A DNA stretch of 64,000 nt from Vibrio sp. VB16 (GTDB lineage: Bacteria > Pseudomonadota > Gammaproteobacteria > Enterobacterales > Vibrionaceae), in assembly GCF_015594925.2 (NCBI RefSeq), contig NZ_CP087590.1, forward strand, positions 992,001-1,056,000, read 5' to 3'. The notes under the pieces were generated by a model. It was given only the letters and a program-made list of their open reading frames with translations. It made no database searches and was not told where the DNA came from. Shown one piece after another: positions 15,981-25,346 of this stretch. The stretch's first letter is position 1. Each line of letters begins with the position of its first letter. Both the position numbers and the translations under genes were made by a program.

Positions 15981-16412
15981 GTGATCTTAAAGACGAGCGA
16001 TTTTTTCTCTGGTGTTTGCATTAATGAAGTAGTCTGATTGGAAAGGTGAAGGGATGCTCACCAAAAAAATTTAGAACCGTGACAGTTGGTGTAGTGCGCC
16101 CCCCCCCTAAAATAAGCATGTCTTATATATAGAAAACTGAAAGGACACACGCCTTAGGTTTCAAGATGTATGCCCTCTCGGTCATTCTCGATTAGTCCCT
16201 TCCCTTCAAATAAGTTAAAGATAATTAAAGCGACATATACCTCAGTTCGGCGCTTATGCTTAGACGTTAAGTGAAGCCAGATGTCATTGGATACTAAGCA
16301 ATGTAAAAATATTGTTAAGGAAAATGGTATAACCGCCGATATTCTAATTACAATTAGTAATAAATGAACGCGGTTTATTCCGAGTGTCAAATGATTATGA
16401 AGTAGGGTGTAT
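15981..16412. other. 432-bp intergenic region with repeat copies and a C9 tract
   Basis: No convincing gene was seen. It contains a run of nine C at about 16099-16107, a hairpin repeat copy (16135-16183), a half copy (16226-16249) and the presumed promoter of the chemoreceptor gene. A minus-strand reading frame over 16154-16426 is rejected because it runs through the repeats and lacks domain features. Confidence 0.6.
16135..16183. repeat. Dispersed hairpin repeat
   Basis: GAAAGGACACACGCCTTAGG, loop, TCAAGATGTATGCCCTCTCG. Same consensus with several mismatches in the outer arms. A lone left half (GCGACATATACCTCA) follows at 16226-16249. Confidence 0.65.
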
Positions 16413-18323
16413 ATGTTGAATTTCAAACAGCTGGGTCTTAAAAAACTGTTGCTTGTATCCGTAATGCTCTTGGTTGGGCTCTCTGTATCTGGGGTAAGTT
16501 TTGTTCTTTATCTTCAAGAAAAAGAGGCGCTGACGGAAAGCGTTATCAACGAAAGTAAAAACTATGTTGAAGCAAAATCTGGAGTTATTGAGACTCTAAT
16601 TAATGAAAAAGTGGGCGGTATTAGTAAGTTAGCGAAACTCTACAAAAACAAAAAGTTTGAGGGTAGTGAACAAGAGATAATTGACCAAACATTTTTCTTA
16701 GCAAACGCGATGAATTTAAATAGTGCAGTATTGGCTTTTGAATCTGGCGATGCCTATTGGAATCAGATTACGGACAGTTGGCCAGATCACAAGTTTGATG
16801 GTGATGTGACACAGAGTTCTTGGTATCAAGACGGCAGAAACTCTTCAGGGACAACCGTAACAGAACCATATAGAGATGGTGATGTGTATTGGTTAACGAT
16901 TATAGAGAAAATCAAAGGTGGAACTATCTCGGTAGATATGAAACTTGATTTTTTGAACGCCTTGGTTAAGCAATCTAATGATATTCCTGGTGCAACCGCC
17001 GTTATATTAAATCACGACACCATGTTTTTGGCTTCGTCATCTTCAGCAATTAAGGCTGGTCAAAAAGGGACTGAATTCGCCTGGTTTAAGGATGTAGCGC
17101 TTGGCGCAGTAGCGAAAGAGAGTTCTGTAATTGAATATGAATTGAATGGGCAAGAGAAAGTGCTGTTTAGTCATCGAATTAATGCTGGCGACAAAGATTG
17201 GTACTTTGCTGTTGGCCTAGATAAGTCGGTTGCGTTTGCTAAACTTGAGGAATCGAGAAACAAGGCTATCTATGTATCGGTGATTGCAGTCATTTTGAGT
17301 TTAATATTAAGTTATCTGCTGATTCAAATGTTGTATAAGCCTATTTTGGTATTAAGAGAAACTATTACGAATCTTTCTAGTGGTGATGCAGACCTAACAC
17401 AGCGACTAAAAGTTGAAACGAACGACGAGCTTGGAGATATTTCTAAGGGTATTAACAAGTTCATCGGAAATTTACAAGATATGATGCTTGAAATTCGGGA
17501 GGTAACCACTACGTTGCAATCTAATGTAGGGAGAATGAGGGAGCAGTCTGAAACCAATAGTAATATCTTACAGAATCATGTTTCTGAGACTGAGCAGGTC
17601 GTTACCGCAATTGAAGAAATGAATGCGACAGCAGATTCAATGGCAAGTGATGCGGCAAATACGGCCAGTTTAACCGAAAAAGCAAATGCGACGAGTGTTG
17701 AATCTAAACGAATTGCTACGCTATCTCAGGACACCGTTTCGGGTTTAATCGCGGATGTTGATGTCTCTGCTGACAATGTACAGAACATGAACAAAGAGAC
17801 ACACAGCATTAATGGTATTTTGAGTGTCATTAGTGAGATTGCGGAGCAAACAAACTTACTGGCTCTGAATGCAGCAATTGAAGCTGCACGAGCAGGTGAA
17901 CAAGGCCGTGGATTCGCTGTCGTAGCTGATGAAGTCCGAAATCTAGCAAGTAGAACGAAAGACAGTACGCAGGAAGTTGAATCGGCTTTAGACAGCTTGA
18001 TGAAAGGGACCGATGCGGTTGTGAGTTCAATGGCCAATACCAAATCTCGTTGTCAAGATACTGCTGATGGTGCAGGAGAGGTTACGGTTAGCCTAGAAAC
18101 GATGAGCAATTATGTGGATGATATCCATGATCTTAGTACACAAATTGCAACTGCTGCAGAGGAACAAAGCTGCGTCACGCAAGAACTAAGTAAAAACATG
18201 ACGTCGATTAGCGAGATTGTTAATGAACTAGATAATAACGGTCAACGGTCTTTGAAAGATACTGAAGATGTCGCTGAAGTGAACAATCAACTAGTCGCAA
18301 TAGTTAATCGCTTCAAAATTTAG
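16413..18323 (+). CDS. Methyl-accepting chemotaxis protein with dCache sensor
   Basis: A 636-residue chemoreceptor. The first membrane helix is at about residues 10-30, then a periplasmic double-Cache sensor of about 240 residues with typical aromatic strands (SSWYQDGRNSSGTTVTEPYR; VYWLTIIEKI; DKDWYFAVGLDKS), a second helix (YVSVIAVILSLILSYLLIQM), HAMP, and the signalling domain with the tip EQTNLLALNAAIEAARAGEQ. The start is the ATG at 16413, with AGTAGGG 5 bases upstream; a GTG at 16407 overlaps that site. Many dCache receptors bind amino acids, but no ligand can be assigned here. Confidence 0.95.
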   Translation: MLNFKQLGLKKLLLVSVMLLVGLSVSGVSFVLYLQEKEALTESVINESKNYVEAKSGVIETLINEKVGGISKLAKLYKNKKFEGSEQEIIDQTFFLANAMNLNSAVLAFESGDAYWNQITDSWPDHKFDGDVTQSSWYQDGRNSSGTTVTEPYRDGDVYWLTIIEKIKGGTISVDMKLDFLNALVKQSNDIPGATAVILNHDTMFLASSSSAIKAGQKGTEFAWFKDVALGAVAKESSVIEYELNGQEKVLFSHRINAGDKDWYFAVGLDKSVAFAKLEESRNKAIYVSVIAVILSLILSYLLIQMLYKPILVLRETITNLSSGDADLTQRLKVETNDELGDISKGINKFIGNLQDMMLEIREVTTTLQSNVGRMREQSETNSNILQNHVSETEQVVTAIEEMNATADSMASDAANTASLTEKANATSVESKRIATLSQDTVSGLIADVDVSADNVQNMNKETHSINGILSVISEIAEQTNLLALNAAIEAARAGEQGRGFAVVADEVRNLASRTKDSTQEVESALDSLMKGTDAVVSSMANTKSRCQDTADGAGEVTVSLETMSNYVDDIHDLSTQIATAAEEQSCVTQELSKNMTSISEIVNELDNNGQRSLKDTEDVAEVNNQLVAIVNRFKI

Positions 18324-18403
18324 TATTAGACGATAATCTTAAGTGTTATTAGCAATATCCTCTTATTGTCGGTAATTGCATCTTAGAAAGGAAGCTAAAG
18401 CAG

Positions 18404-18440
18404 AAGGGATATTCACCTATGATTGGTGGATGTCCCTTTT
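18404..18440 (+). terminator. Terminator of the dCache chemoreceptor gene
   Basis: AAGGGATATTCACC, 7-base loop, GGTGGATGTCCCTTTT: a 14-bp stem (two G-T pairs) and a short T tract. It faintly resembles the dispersed hairpin family. Confidence 0.7.
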
Positions 18441-18502
18441 CGTTATCCATGCTCGCTCCATTGAGTACATTTCGTCGGGCTAGTTACTTAGTGGAATGGG
18501 CA

Positions 18503-19438
18503 CTAAGCAAAAGCAGATCTGATGCGGCGCCATAGGCGGCCGTCAATAAATGACAATCCGAGTGCAATTAGCAACATGCCTAGAAAATGAATCAACGCCA
18601 ATGATTCGTTGAGAAACAATAAGCCAAGTAGAACGGCGGAGACAGGAACGAGCAATGTTACCAGTAATACGTTTGTTGCTCCCGCCAGCTCAAGTATCTT
18701 GAAATAGAGAACATAAGCAATAGCTGTTGAAAAAACGGCTAGCCCTGTAATGGCGGCCCATGTCTTAGTACTGGTACTCAATAGCTCAATTGGACCGTCA
18801 ACGGTTAAAGCGATAGGTAGCAATATGAGTGTTGAGGCGGTGACTTGTCCTGCTGCCGTTACCACTGGATTTAGACCCAAACTTTTAAACCTTCGGCCAT
18901 ACACCCCTGCAAAAGCATAAGATAAAGTGGCCGCAACTATCGCGAGTTGAGCAAGTAGTTTGCCCTCACCATTTGATGTTGGTATGCCAATCATTACCAC
19001 TACTCCGATAAAACCAAGGCTAACACCAAATAACTTGAGTGGTGTTGGGCGTTCATCTGCCAACAATAGCCCGGCAACGACGACCGTAAATATTGGTGTC
19101 GCTGCGTTGAGTATCGAAGCCAATCCAGACGCAATCTGAGTTTGTCCCCATACGATAAGAACAAATGGGACGACATTGTTTAATAATCCCATCGTCAAAA
19201 AAGTGCCCCATACTTTTAGGCTTTTTGGTGGACGAAGTCCAATCATCAGTGCGATAGCCCACAGTGTTGCCGCAGCAATACCCACTCTAAGAGTGACGAT
19301 GGTAATCGGAGGTAGTTCATTTACCGCTATGCCAACGAAGAAGAACGATCCGCCCCATAAGATAGACAGTAAAATGAGCATGAACCATACTTTCGAATTC
19401 ATAGCATGAGTGATAGAAGATGTCATCGTCGATTCCAT
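18503..19438 (-). CDS. EamA (DMT) family transporter
   Basis: A 311-residue inner-membrane protein with about ten membrane helices in two repeated EamA domains (residues about 14-150 and 160-300). The signatures FMLILLSILWGGSFFFVGIA at the start and the conserved ...NAATPIFTVVVAGLLLADER near 120 are typical of the drug/metabolite exporter superfamily (e.g. RhaT-, YdcZ- or RarD-like members). Substrate unknown. An alternative start at 19426 is possible. It is divergent from ada with about 150-185 bp between. Confidence 0.92.
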   Translation of the reverse strand: MESTMTSSITHAMNSKVWFMLILLSILWGGSFFFVGIAVNELPPITIVTLRVGIAAATLWAIALMIGLRPPKSLKVWGTFLTMGLLNNVVPFVLIVWGQTQIASGLASILNAATPIFTVVVAGLLLADERPTPLKLFGVSLGFIGVVVMIGIPTSNGEGKLLAQLAIVAATLSYAFAGVYGRRFKSLGLNPVVTAAGQVTASTLILLPIALTVDGPIELLSTSTKTWAAITGLAVFSTAIAYVLYFKILELAGATNVLLVTLLVPVSAVLLGLLFLNESLALIHFLGMLLIALGLSFIDGRLWRRIRSAFA

Positions 19439-19622
19439 TTTGTATTGGTATGTGTTGAATTCATACTAGTTGACCCTGAATGACGAAAACATCCGAATAT
19501 TGCGTCATATTCATTTCTCTTCTTTATGTGCTATCTACAATTGTTCGGCAAAAATCAGATAGAAGAGTAAATGAAAGTATGGTGATATGGTTTTGTTATT
19601 CGCTATAAAAGAGAGTGCAGTC

Positions 19623-20681
19623 ATGGCAATGCCGTCTGAAAGCCTGATGAATAAGGCAATAGAAAGCCGAGATAAGTCCTATGACGGACAGTTTTATTAC
19701 GGTGTTATTACAACCGGTGTGTTTTGCATGCCCTCATGTCCGACCAAATCTGCTCATCCAGAAAATATAAGGTTCTTACCTGATATCGAATCTGCGATTC
19801 AAGCGGGATATCGACCTTGTAAACGTTGTTATCCTGCAGGAAAAAATGCAAAAACAGAAAAGCTTATCGAAGTGGTTCGTTATATTGAAGAGCACATAGA
19901 GGATAAAATAACACTGTTGCAACTAGGCGAGATAGCGGGTCTTTCTCCGTCTCGATTACAGAGGGTATTTAAAAATGTATTTGGTGTCTCCCCAAAACAG
20001 TATCAGGACGCAATTCGAATGCGCAGATTCAAGCGATCGCTAAAAGAGGGAGACAATGTAACCGATGCGATTTATTCCTCAGGATTCGGCTCTATAAGTC
20101 GAATATACGGCGAGGCTACTCGCAATATTGGAATGACACCGAAAGCCTATCGCGCGGGTGGTGATGGTGAGGTTATTCACTATGCTTGCCGAAAAACAGC
20201 ATTCGGATACATGATGATGGCCGCCACAGATAAGGGAGTCTGCTCCGTGCAGTTTGGAGACGATGGAAGTATCCTGCTTTCCCTGTTGTCCAAAGAGTTC
20301 CCCAATGCAGAGCTGATCCTTTCTGCCGCGCAAAATGCCCTCGATCTAGATAATTGGATGAATGCCTTAGATAAGCATGTCAATCAAGGCGCCCCCAGAC
20401 CAGATGTTCCTCTCGATATTAGAGGGACGGCATTTCAGATAAAAGTGTGGCAGTTTTTACTCAGCATCAAAGAAGGCGATGTAGTGAGTTATGGTGAAGT
20501 CGCAGAACAAATCGATAACCCTAAAGCGGTTCGAGCGGTAGGAACGGCTTGCGGAAAAAACCCTATCGGCGTATTAATTCCATGTCACCGCGTCTTAAGG
20601 AGTGACGGTTCTTTGGGAGGATATCGATGGGGGTTGGAACGCAAACGAACTCTGTTAGATAAGGAAAGAGCAGGGTTATAA
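19623..20681 (+). CDS. ada: Ada: adaptive response regulator and O6-alkylguanine-DNA methyltransferase
   Basis: A 352-residue trifunctional protein. The N-terminal zinc domain has four Cys at C35, C39, C66 and C69 (FCMPSC, CKRC), close to E. coli Ada C38/C42/C69/C72; one accepts methyl groups from phosphotriesters. An AraC-type helix-turn-helix follows (about 85-170), then the alkyltransferase domain with the acceptor Cys in IPCHRV at about residue 321. Self-methylation converts the protein into an activator of alkylation repair genes in known systems. The ATG at 19623 matches the family start; upstream in-frame residues are not conserved. alkC lies 3.5 kb further on. Confidence 0.96.
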   Translation: MAMPSESLMNKAIESRDKSYDGQFYYGVITTGVFCMPSCPTKSAHPENIRFLPDIESAIQAGYRPCKRCYPAGKNAKTEKLIEVVRYIEEHIEDKITLLQLGEIAGLSPSRLQRVFKNVFGVSPKQYQDAIRMRRFKRSLKEGDNVTDAIYSSGFGSISRIYGEATRNIGMTPKAYRAGGDGEVIHYACRKTAFGYMMMAATDKGVCSVQFGDDGSILLSLLSKEFPNAELILSAAQNALDLDNWMNALDKHVNQGAPRPDVPLDIRGTAFQIKVWQFLLSIKEGDVVSYGEVAEQIDNPKAVRAVGTACGKNPIGVLIPCHRVLRSDGSLGGYRWGLERKRTLLDKERAGL

Positions 20682-21031
20682 AAGCGTCAAGCCTATCTAC
20701 CAGCATTGAACGCGGCAATCAGCAAGCCGGTAATTAAGATTAAAGAGATGACGAACTCTATTGCCTAAGAATAGGCCATACATGGCAGCTTCGTTTAATG
20801 CTCGTTTAATGCTCGTATTGGCTGCTATGCTATGTTTTATAGATAAATCACACGTCGACTATTTTAGACTTCAAGCGATACTATCTTTTCATTCCCATAA
20901 TCTATCTGGCAACTAGATTCTTTTAAAACAATAAGATATATAGTGATGCCGCTCCCATAGATTCCTCCGCTACGCTACGTAAGATCATTTATTAGGACTT
21001 TGTCACGGTAACTTAATGTTCATATGAGCAC

Positions 21032-21075
21032 TATTCGTTCGAAAATATTTGGTTTTATGTTCGTTTTCTATGAAT
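21032..21075. promoter_or_regulatory. Two TTCG-containing motifs upstream of glpQ, possible GlpR operators
   Basis: TATTCGTTCGAAAATA at 21032-21047 and ATGTTCGTTTTCTATGAAT at 21057-21075 resemble the TGTTCG/CGAACA half-sites bound by the glycerol-3-phosphate repressor GlpR. Inferred from motif and gene content only. Confidence 0.35.
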
Positions 21076-21140
21076 GAAAATCATGAATGGTATTGCTTTG
21101 CTGTTTTTATTCTCTTATGTAAGAGGCTTTTGGGTAGTGA

Positions 21141-21158
21141 GAATCGAACGTTCGATTC
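21141..21158. promoter_or_regulatory. 18-bp perfect palindrome upstream of glpQ
   Basis: GAATCGAACGTTCGATTC is a perfect palindrome 102 bp before the glpQ start. The CGAAC/GTTCG halves suit a GlpR-type operator. Confidence 0.5.
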
Positions 21159-21260
21159 ATTTTAGGTTGGTCGTTGTTTGCGTCAATTTTGACAGGAAGT
21201 AATAAATCCGTTTTGTTTATTAGATATAAAAATAGTGATTACAAAAAAAAGGACGAAATA

Positions 21261-22355
21261 ATGAAGAAACAACTTATTACTGCCGCGATACTGGCTTCCA
21301 TTGCGGGATCGGTGTTTGCCAGTTCAGATAAACTTGTTATAGCGCACAGAGGTGCAAGTGGCTACCTTCCTGAACATACCCTTGAAGCGTATTCTGCTGC
21401 CTATTTTATGGGGGCTGATTATATCGAACAAGATGTAGTGATGACTAAAGATAATAAACTGGTTGTTCTGCATGATCATACTCTGGACCGCACGACCGAT
21501 GTAATGAGTCAATTCCCGGAACGATTTCGCACAATTGATGGTGTAAAGCGTTGGTTCGCTATTGATTTTACGTTAGCTGAAATCAAAACTTTGCGAGTCA
21601 CAGAAGGATTCAAAATACCGGACAATTCAGATCCTGATCAAGTGCAGGATCTTTCAAAAGCAGGCTTTCCAGAACGCTTTCCACTGTGGCAGTCAAACTT
21701 CCAAGTCGCTACCTTTGCAGAAGCCATTGAACTCATTCAGGGGCTAAATAAATCCACCAAGCGTAGCGTCGGTATTTATCCGGAAATCAAAGCGCCTTGG
21801 CTTCATAAAAAGGAAGGAAAAGACATTTCCTTGGCCGTGCTAGAAACGCTTAAGGCGTATGGTTACGACAGTAAAGACGATATGGTTTATGTTCAGTGTT
21901 TTGACCCTATCGAAACTAAACGTATTGCTGAGGTGCTGATGCCGAAGATGAATATTGATCTGAAAGTTGTGCAGCTTTTAGCGGAAACAAGTTGGAATGA
22001 AACCATGGTCGTTGATAAGGAAGGAAAAGCCACGCCTTATGACTATGATTGGATGTTCATGCCTGGAGCTATGGCAAAAGTGGCGAAGTATGCGGATGGT
22101 ATAGGCCCATGGAAACCGATGTTGGTTGACGACAAGTCGACTTATGACAATATCATTGTTAAACCATTAATGACCGAAGCTAAATTGGCAGGGTTAGAAG
22201 TGCATCCTTATACGTTCAGAGCGGATCAAGGTCGTATTCCTTCCTATGCAAAAAACTTTGATGACATGTTAGATGTGTTCTACTTTAAAGTAGGCGTTGA
22301 CGGCGTCTTCACTGATTTCACGGATAAAGCGGTCAAGTTTTTAGATACAAAGTAA
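21261..22355 (+). CDS. glpQ: Periplasmic glycerophosphodiester phosphodiesterase GlpQ
   Basis: A 364-residue enzyme with a signal peptide (KKQLITAAILASIAGSVFAS), so periplasmic like E. coli GlpQ. It hydrolyses glycerophosphodiesters to glycerol-3-phosphate and an alcohol. Catalytic motifs of the GDPD TIM barrel are present: IAHRGASGYLPEHTLEAY near the start (catalytic His and metal-binding Glu), DYIEQDVVMTKD (Glu and Asp ligands) and LHDHTLDRTTDV (second catalytic His). The start at 21261 has AAGGACG upstream; the longer frame from 21174 is rejected. A strong terminator follows at 22389, so the gene is a single unit; no glpT is adjacent. Confidence 0.96.
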   Translation: MKKQLITAAILASIAGSVFASSDKLVIAHRGASGYLPEHTLEAYSAAYFMGADYIEQDVVMTKDNKLVVLHDHTLDRTTDVMSQFPERFRTIDGVKRWFAIDFTLAEIKTLRVTEGFKIPDNSDPDQVQDLSKAGFPERFPLWQSNFQVATFAEAIELIQGLNKSTKRSVGIYPEIKAPWLHKKEGKDISLAVLETLKAYGYDSKDDMVYVQCFDPIETKRIAEVLMPKMNIDLKVVQLLAETSWNETMVVDKEGKATPYDYDWMFMPGAMAKVAKYADGIGPWKPMLVDDKSTYDNIIVKPLMTEAKLAGLEVHPYTFRADQGRIPSYAKNFDDMLDVFYFKVGVDGVFTDFTDKAVKFLDTK

Positions 22356-22388
22356 TATAGATTACGTTTTTAGTTCGACTAAAAATGG

Positions 22389-22419
22389 AAAACCAGCGCT
22401 GATATGCGCTGGTTTTTTT
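22389..22419 (+). terminator. Rho-independent terminator of glpQ
   Basis: AAAACCAGCGC, six-base loop, GCGCTGGTTTTTTT: an ideal stem and T tract. Confidence 0.95.
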
Positions 22420-22576
22420 GTTTCTGGGTGCCACGATTATCATTTGATAAGAAAACAATAGAGACAAATTATTGTATAAAATCGTCTGTAAACTGTAACA
22501 GTCCTTTCTTGTACTGCGTCTAACTCTATAGAGCCTAAATTTTTTAGGTGATCTTAAGACAAATATAGGAAAAATA

Positions 22577-23248
22577 ATGAAAAAAACTATCGCTACAATG
22601 GGTCTATCTCTTGCCGTTATGGAGGCTGCAGTCGCCGCGCCTCAAGTCACCCCGTTTGTGGAGGTTGTAATATATCGGGTTGAGCCATCAGTACAACATC
22701 CGAAATTATCTCGACATTTAGCTGAGGATGAAAAAGCGCTACCCGGCTTCATTCGCGGTATTCATCTGCAATCTTTGGCTGACCCCTATTTATTTGCGGA
22801 CATTAACCTGTGGGAAGAAATCAATGTCACTCGGACAACCAAATCTGTTCGTGATTCATTTTCAGGTACGGCTCAAGAATTAGAGCTCTTTGGCTATTTT
22901 CAATCAGTGTCATCCATTACTGGGTTAGAATCATTCATGCGACCTGAGGCTGTGATTGAATTAGCGGCTTATTCGGTAAAAGAGATAGCAATACAAGAAA
23001 AGTCTCGTTCAGCTGTTTATCTAGAATTAGAAAATAGTTCAAACCTATATGCTGGCATGGCATTATCTTCAGTGAACACAGGGGGAGACTATATTGATTT
23101 TATTGCATGGTCATCTCAGCAAGCTGCTGAAGAAACCGCGGCAAAAATAATGTTAATGCCAGAGCATCAGGCTTTCTTCCAAAATACGGCTGAAATAAAG
23201 TTGTTTGATTTTTTTACTGTGTATGAACAAGATGGGAAAACAAAATGA
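22577..23248 (+). CDS. Secreted monooxygenase-like (ABM-fold) protein
   Basis: A 223-residue protein. The first 20 residues (MKKTIATMGLSLAVMEAAVA) resemble a signal peptide ending AAPQ, although the Glu at position 16 is unusual. The rest contains what look like two dimeric alpha/beta-barrel units: VTPFVEVVIYRVEPS...LPGFIRGIHLQS and SRSAVYLELENSSNLYAGMA...IDFIAWSSQQAAEE, with MPEHQAFFQNT near the end, as in antibiotic-biosynthesis monooxygenase (ABM) domains. Its stop codon overlaps the start of the downstream sigma factor gene (ATGA at 23245), so the two are translationally coupled. Function unknown. Confidence 0.65.
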   Translation: MKKTIATMGLSLAVMEAAVAAPQVTPFVEVVIYRVEPSVQHPKLSRHLAEDEKALPGFIRGIHLQSLADPYLFADINLWEEINVTRTTKSVRDSFSGTAQELELFGYFQSVSSITGLESFMRPEAVIELAAYSVKEIAIQEKSRSAVYLELENSSNLYAGMALSSVNTGGDYIDFIAWSSQQAAEETAAKIMLMPEHQAFFQNTAEIKLFDFFTVYEQDGKTK

Positions 23249-24153
23249 CATACAACCCTTTTACTGCTGAAACTCATTATAATCAAGAAGATGCAGAACT
23301 CGCTATTGCTGCTGCCGCGGGGGATAAGCAAGCGTTGGAAGCATTGATCCGTCGTCATCAGGGTTGGATATATAATATGGCTGTCCGCATGGTGCTTAAT
23401 CCTCAAAATGCGCAAGATATTACGCAAGAAGCGTTGCTTAAGATTGTCACTAGAATCGCTCAATTTGAAGGTCGTTCCTCTTTCCGAACTTGGGCATACC
23501 GGATTGTGACGAACTGTTTTTTGGATAGCAAACGAGGTCCGATAGAAAGTGTTTTTTCAGGTTTTGAAGCTTATGGGGATGACCTAGATGCTATTGATAA
23601 CAAAGATTTACAACTGGCAATAGAGGATGAACCCGATCGTGTGTTAATCATTGAAGAGGCTAAAGTTGGCTGTATGTTAGGTATGTTGTTGTGCTTAACT
23701 AGAGAGCAACGATTGGTATATATCCTCGCTGATATATTTGAAGCTAGCGCACCGATTGCTGCAGATATACTCGCTATTACCCCCGGTAATTTCAGACAAA
23801 AGTTATCTCGTGCACGCCGAGATTTACATAGTTTCATGCAAAATAAATGCGGGTTGGTTGACCTTTCGAACCCTTGCCGCTGTGAACGTAAAGCCTCTGG
23901 TTTTATGAAAGAAGGTTGGCTTGACCCCAATCAGCTAAAGTTTACCGGTACTCATTTGAAAAATATGAAAGACAAGGCTGAATTAGAAACGCAACCACTG
24001 GATGAGTTTGCAGATAATGCCTATGGGCAGTTATATCGCCAACATCCACTGCAAGAACCATTGGAAGGTACTGGTGAAGGGGTAGACCGTATCCTTATTC
24101 GGCTACTGGATAGCTCTGAATGTCACCGTATTTTTGATTTGTCCAGATCTTAA
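23245..24153 (+). CDS. ECF-type RNA polymerase sigma factor
   Basis: A 302-residue sigma-70 family protein. Region 2 is at about residues 13-95 (GDKQALEALIRRHQGWIYNM; NAQDITQEALLKIVTRIAQF; SSFRTWAYRIVTNCFLD) and region 4 at about 150-205 (LTREQRLVYILADIFEASAP; ILAITPGNFRQKLSRARRDL). A C-terminal extension of about 90 residues carries a CGLVDLSNPCRCERK cysteine cluster, common in one large ECF group. Coupled by a 4-base overlap to the ABM-fold gene. No anti-sigma factor gene is visible nearby, so control may reside in the extension. Confidence 0.92.
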   Translation: MTYNPFTAETHYNQEDAELAIAAAAGDKQALEALIRRHQGWIYNMAVRMVLNPQNAQDITQEALLKIVTRIAQFEGRSSFRTWAYRIVTNCFLDSKRGPIESVFSGFEAYGDDLDAIDNKDLQLAIEDEPDRVLIIEEAKVGCMLGMLLCLTREQRLVYILADIFEASAPIAADILAITPGNFRQKLSRARRDLHSFMQNKCGLVDLSNPCRCERKASGFMKEGWLDPNQLKFTGTHLKNMKDKAELETQPLDEFADNAYGQLYRQHPLQEPLEGTGEGVDRILIRLLDSSECHRIFDLSRS

Positions 24154-24216
24154 GGCAGATAGTTTAAACTGAATCGAAATTTACCACTGCCCTTAGCGCA
24201 AATGAAACAGGACGTT

Positions 24217-25335
24217 ATGAGTAACCTATTTAAAGACATATATTCAGCATCATTTTATAATAAATTATCTGAGACCTTAGCATTGACCATTCCTGTCTTT
24301 GATAAAGATGAGTTTATGCAGTTGATATTCAGCAATGAATTTGCTGGCTATGAACTGAAGCAAAGGATGACTCACACGGCTAAGGTGTTGCACCATTTTC
24401 TCTCTGATGATTTTGTTGAGTCTAGCTCGACGCTAAAACAATTGATCGAGAATTTACGTGCCGCGGGTATGAAGGAAGAAAGCATTGAATATATGTTTCT
24501 GCCTGAATACATTTCAATGTATGGGCTCGATAATTATGAGCATGCCATTTCAGCGTTTGAAGTAGTCACTCAATTTACCAGTTGCGAATTCGCAGTACGA
24601 CCTTTCATCATAAAATATGAAGAGCAGATGCTCGCGCAGATGCTGCGATGGACATCACACGAAAATAACATGGTGAGAAGGCTAGCGAGTGAAGGCTCAA
24701 GGCCTAGGTTGCCTTGGGCGATGGCTCTGCCTAGTTTTAAAATCGATCCTGCACCAATATTATCAATTCTAAGAAACCTAAAGAATGATCCATGTGACAT
24801 CGTTAGGCGCAGTGTGGCAAATAATCTCAACGATATTTCTAAAGATAATGCGGCGACAGTGATTCAGTTGGCTAAAGAATGGCATGGTAAAAACAAGTCT
24901 ACAGATGCCCTCATCAAGCATGCTTGCAGAACTATGTTGAAGCAAGGTGTGCCAGAGGTTCTTGAATTGTTTGGGTTTGATAGCCGGGATATCGAGTTGT
25001 CTAATTTTCAGATATTGACACCCACCGTTTATATTGGTGACCAGTTGGCATTCTCTTTTACTATTGTGAATACGGGTAAAAAGACCCATATGTTAAGGCT
25101 CGAATATGGGCTCTATTATATGAAGAATAATGGTGAACTTTCTAAAAAAGTCTTCAAAATTAGTGAGCGCGAAGTAGAGCCTAACCGTAGTTATGAGATA
25201 GACAGAAAGCAAAACTTTAAAATCATCACGACGAGAAAGTTCTACACTGGTACTCATGAATTATCGATAATTTTAAATGGTCAAGAAAGCCATAGATTAT
25301 CGTTTGATTTATTAATGCCAGATGCAGAGACCTGA
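24217..25335 (+). CDS. alkC: AlkC-type DNA alkylation repair glycosylase
   Basis: A 372-residue HEAT-like-repeat protein. The helical repeat region spans about residues 20-265; the segment ASEGSRPRLPWAMALPSFKI then IVRRSVANNLNDISKDN is characteristic of AlkC/AlkD relatives, which excise N3-alkylated bases such as 3-methyladenine and 3-methylcytosine. The last 100 residues (about 270-370) are beta-rich (TPTVYIGDQLAFSFTIVNTG; TGTHELSIILNGQ), like the Ig-like domain of AlkC. The start at 24217 has AGGACG upstream; the frame can extend to an ATG at 24202. Its Ada-family neighbour at 19.6 kb suggests shared control, unproven. Confidence 0.9.
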   Translation: MSNLFKDIYSASFYNKLSETLALTIPVFDKDEFMQLIFSNEFAGYELKQRMTHTAKVLHHFLSDDFVESSSTLKQLIENLRAAGMKEESIEYMFLPEYISMYGLDNYEHAISAFEVVTQFTSCEFAVRPFIIKYEEQMLAQMLRWTSHENNMVRRLASEGSRPRLPWAMALPSFKIDPAPILSILRNLKNDPCDIVRRSVANNLNDISKDNAATVIQLAKEWHGKNKSTDALIKHACRTMLKQGVPEVLELFGFDSRDIELSNFQILTPTVYIGDQLAFSFTIVNTGKKTHMLRLEYGLYYMKNNGELSKKVFKISEREVEPNRSYEIDRKQNFKIITTRKFYTGTHELSIILNGQESHRLSFDLLMPDAET

Positions 25336-25346
25336 CGGGTAACATA

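Larger units (their letters stand above)
20682..21260. other. 579-bp intergenic region upstream of glpQ
   Basis: No intact gene was seen. A short minus-strand frame at 20693-20764 (AIEFVISLILITGLLIAAF) looks like the last membrane helix of a lost membrane protein gene; this is weak. The glpQ-proximal half contains palindromes listed separately. Confidence 0.5.

Noticed and set aside
16154..16426. Minus-strand 90-codon frame
   Set aside because: It runs through repeat copies and the promoter of the chemoreceptor gene, with no domain or ribosome site.
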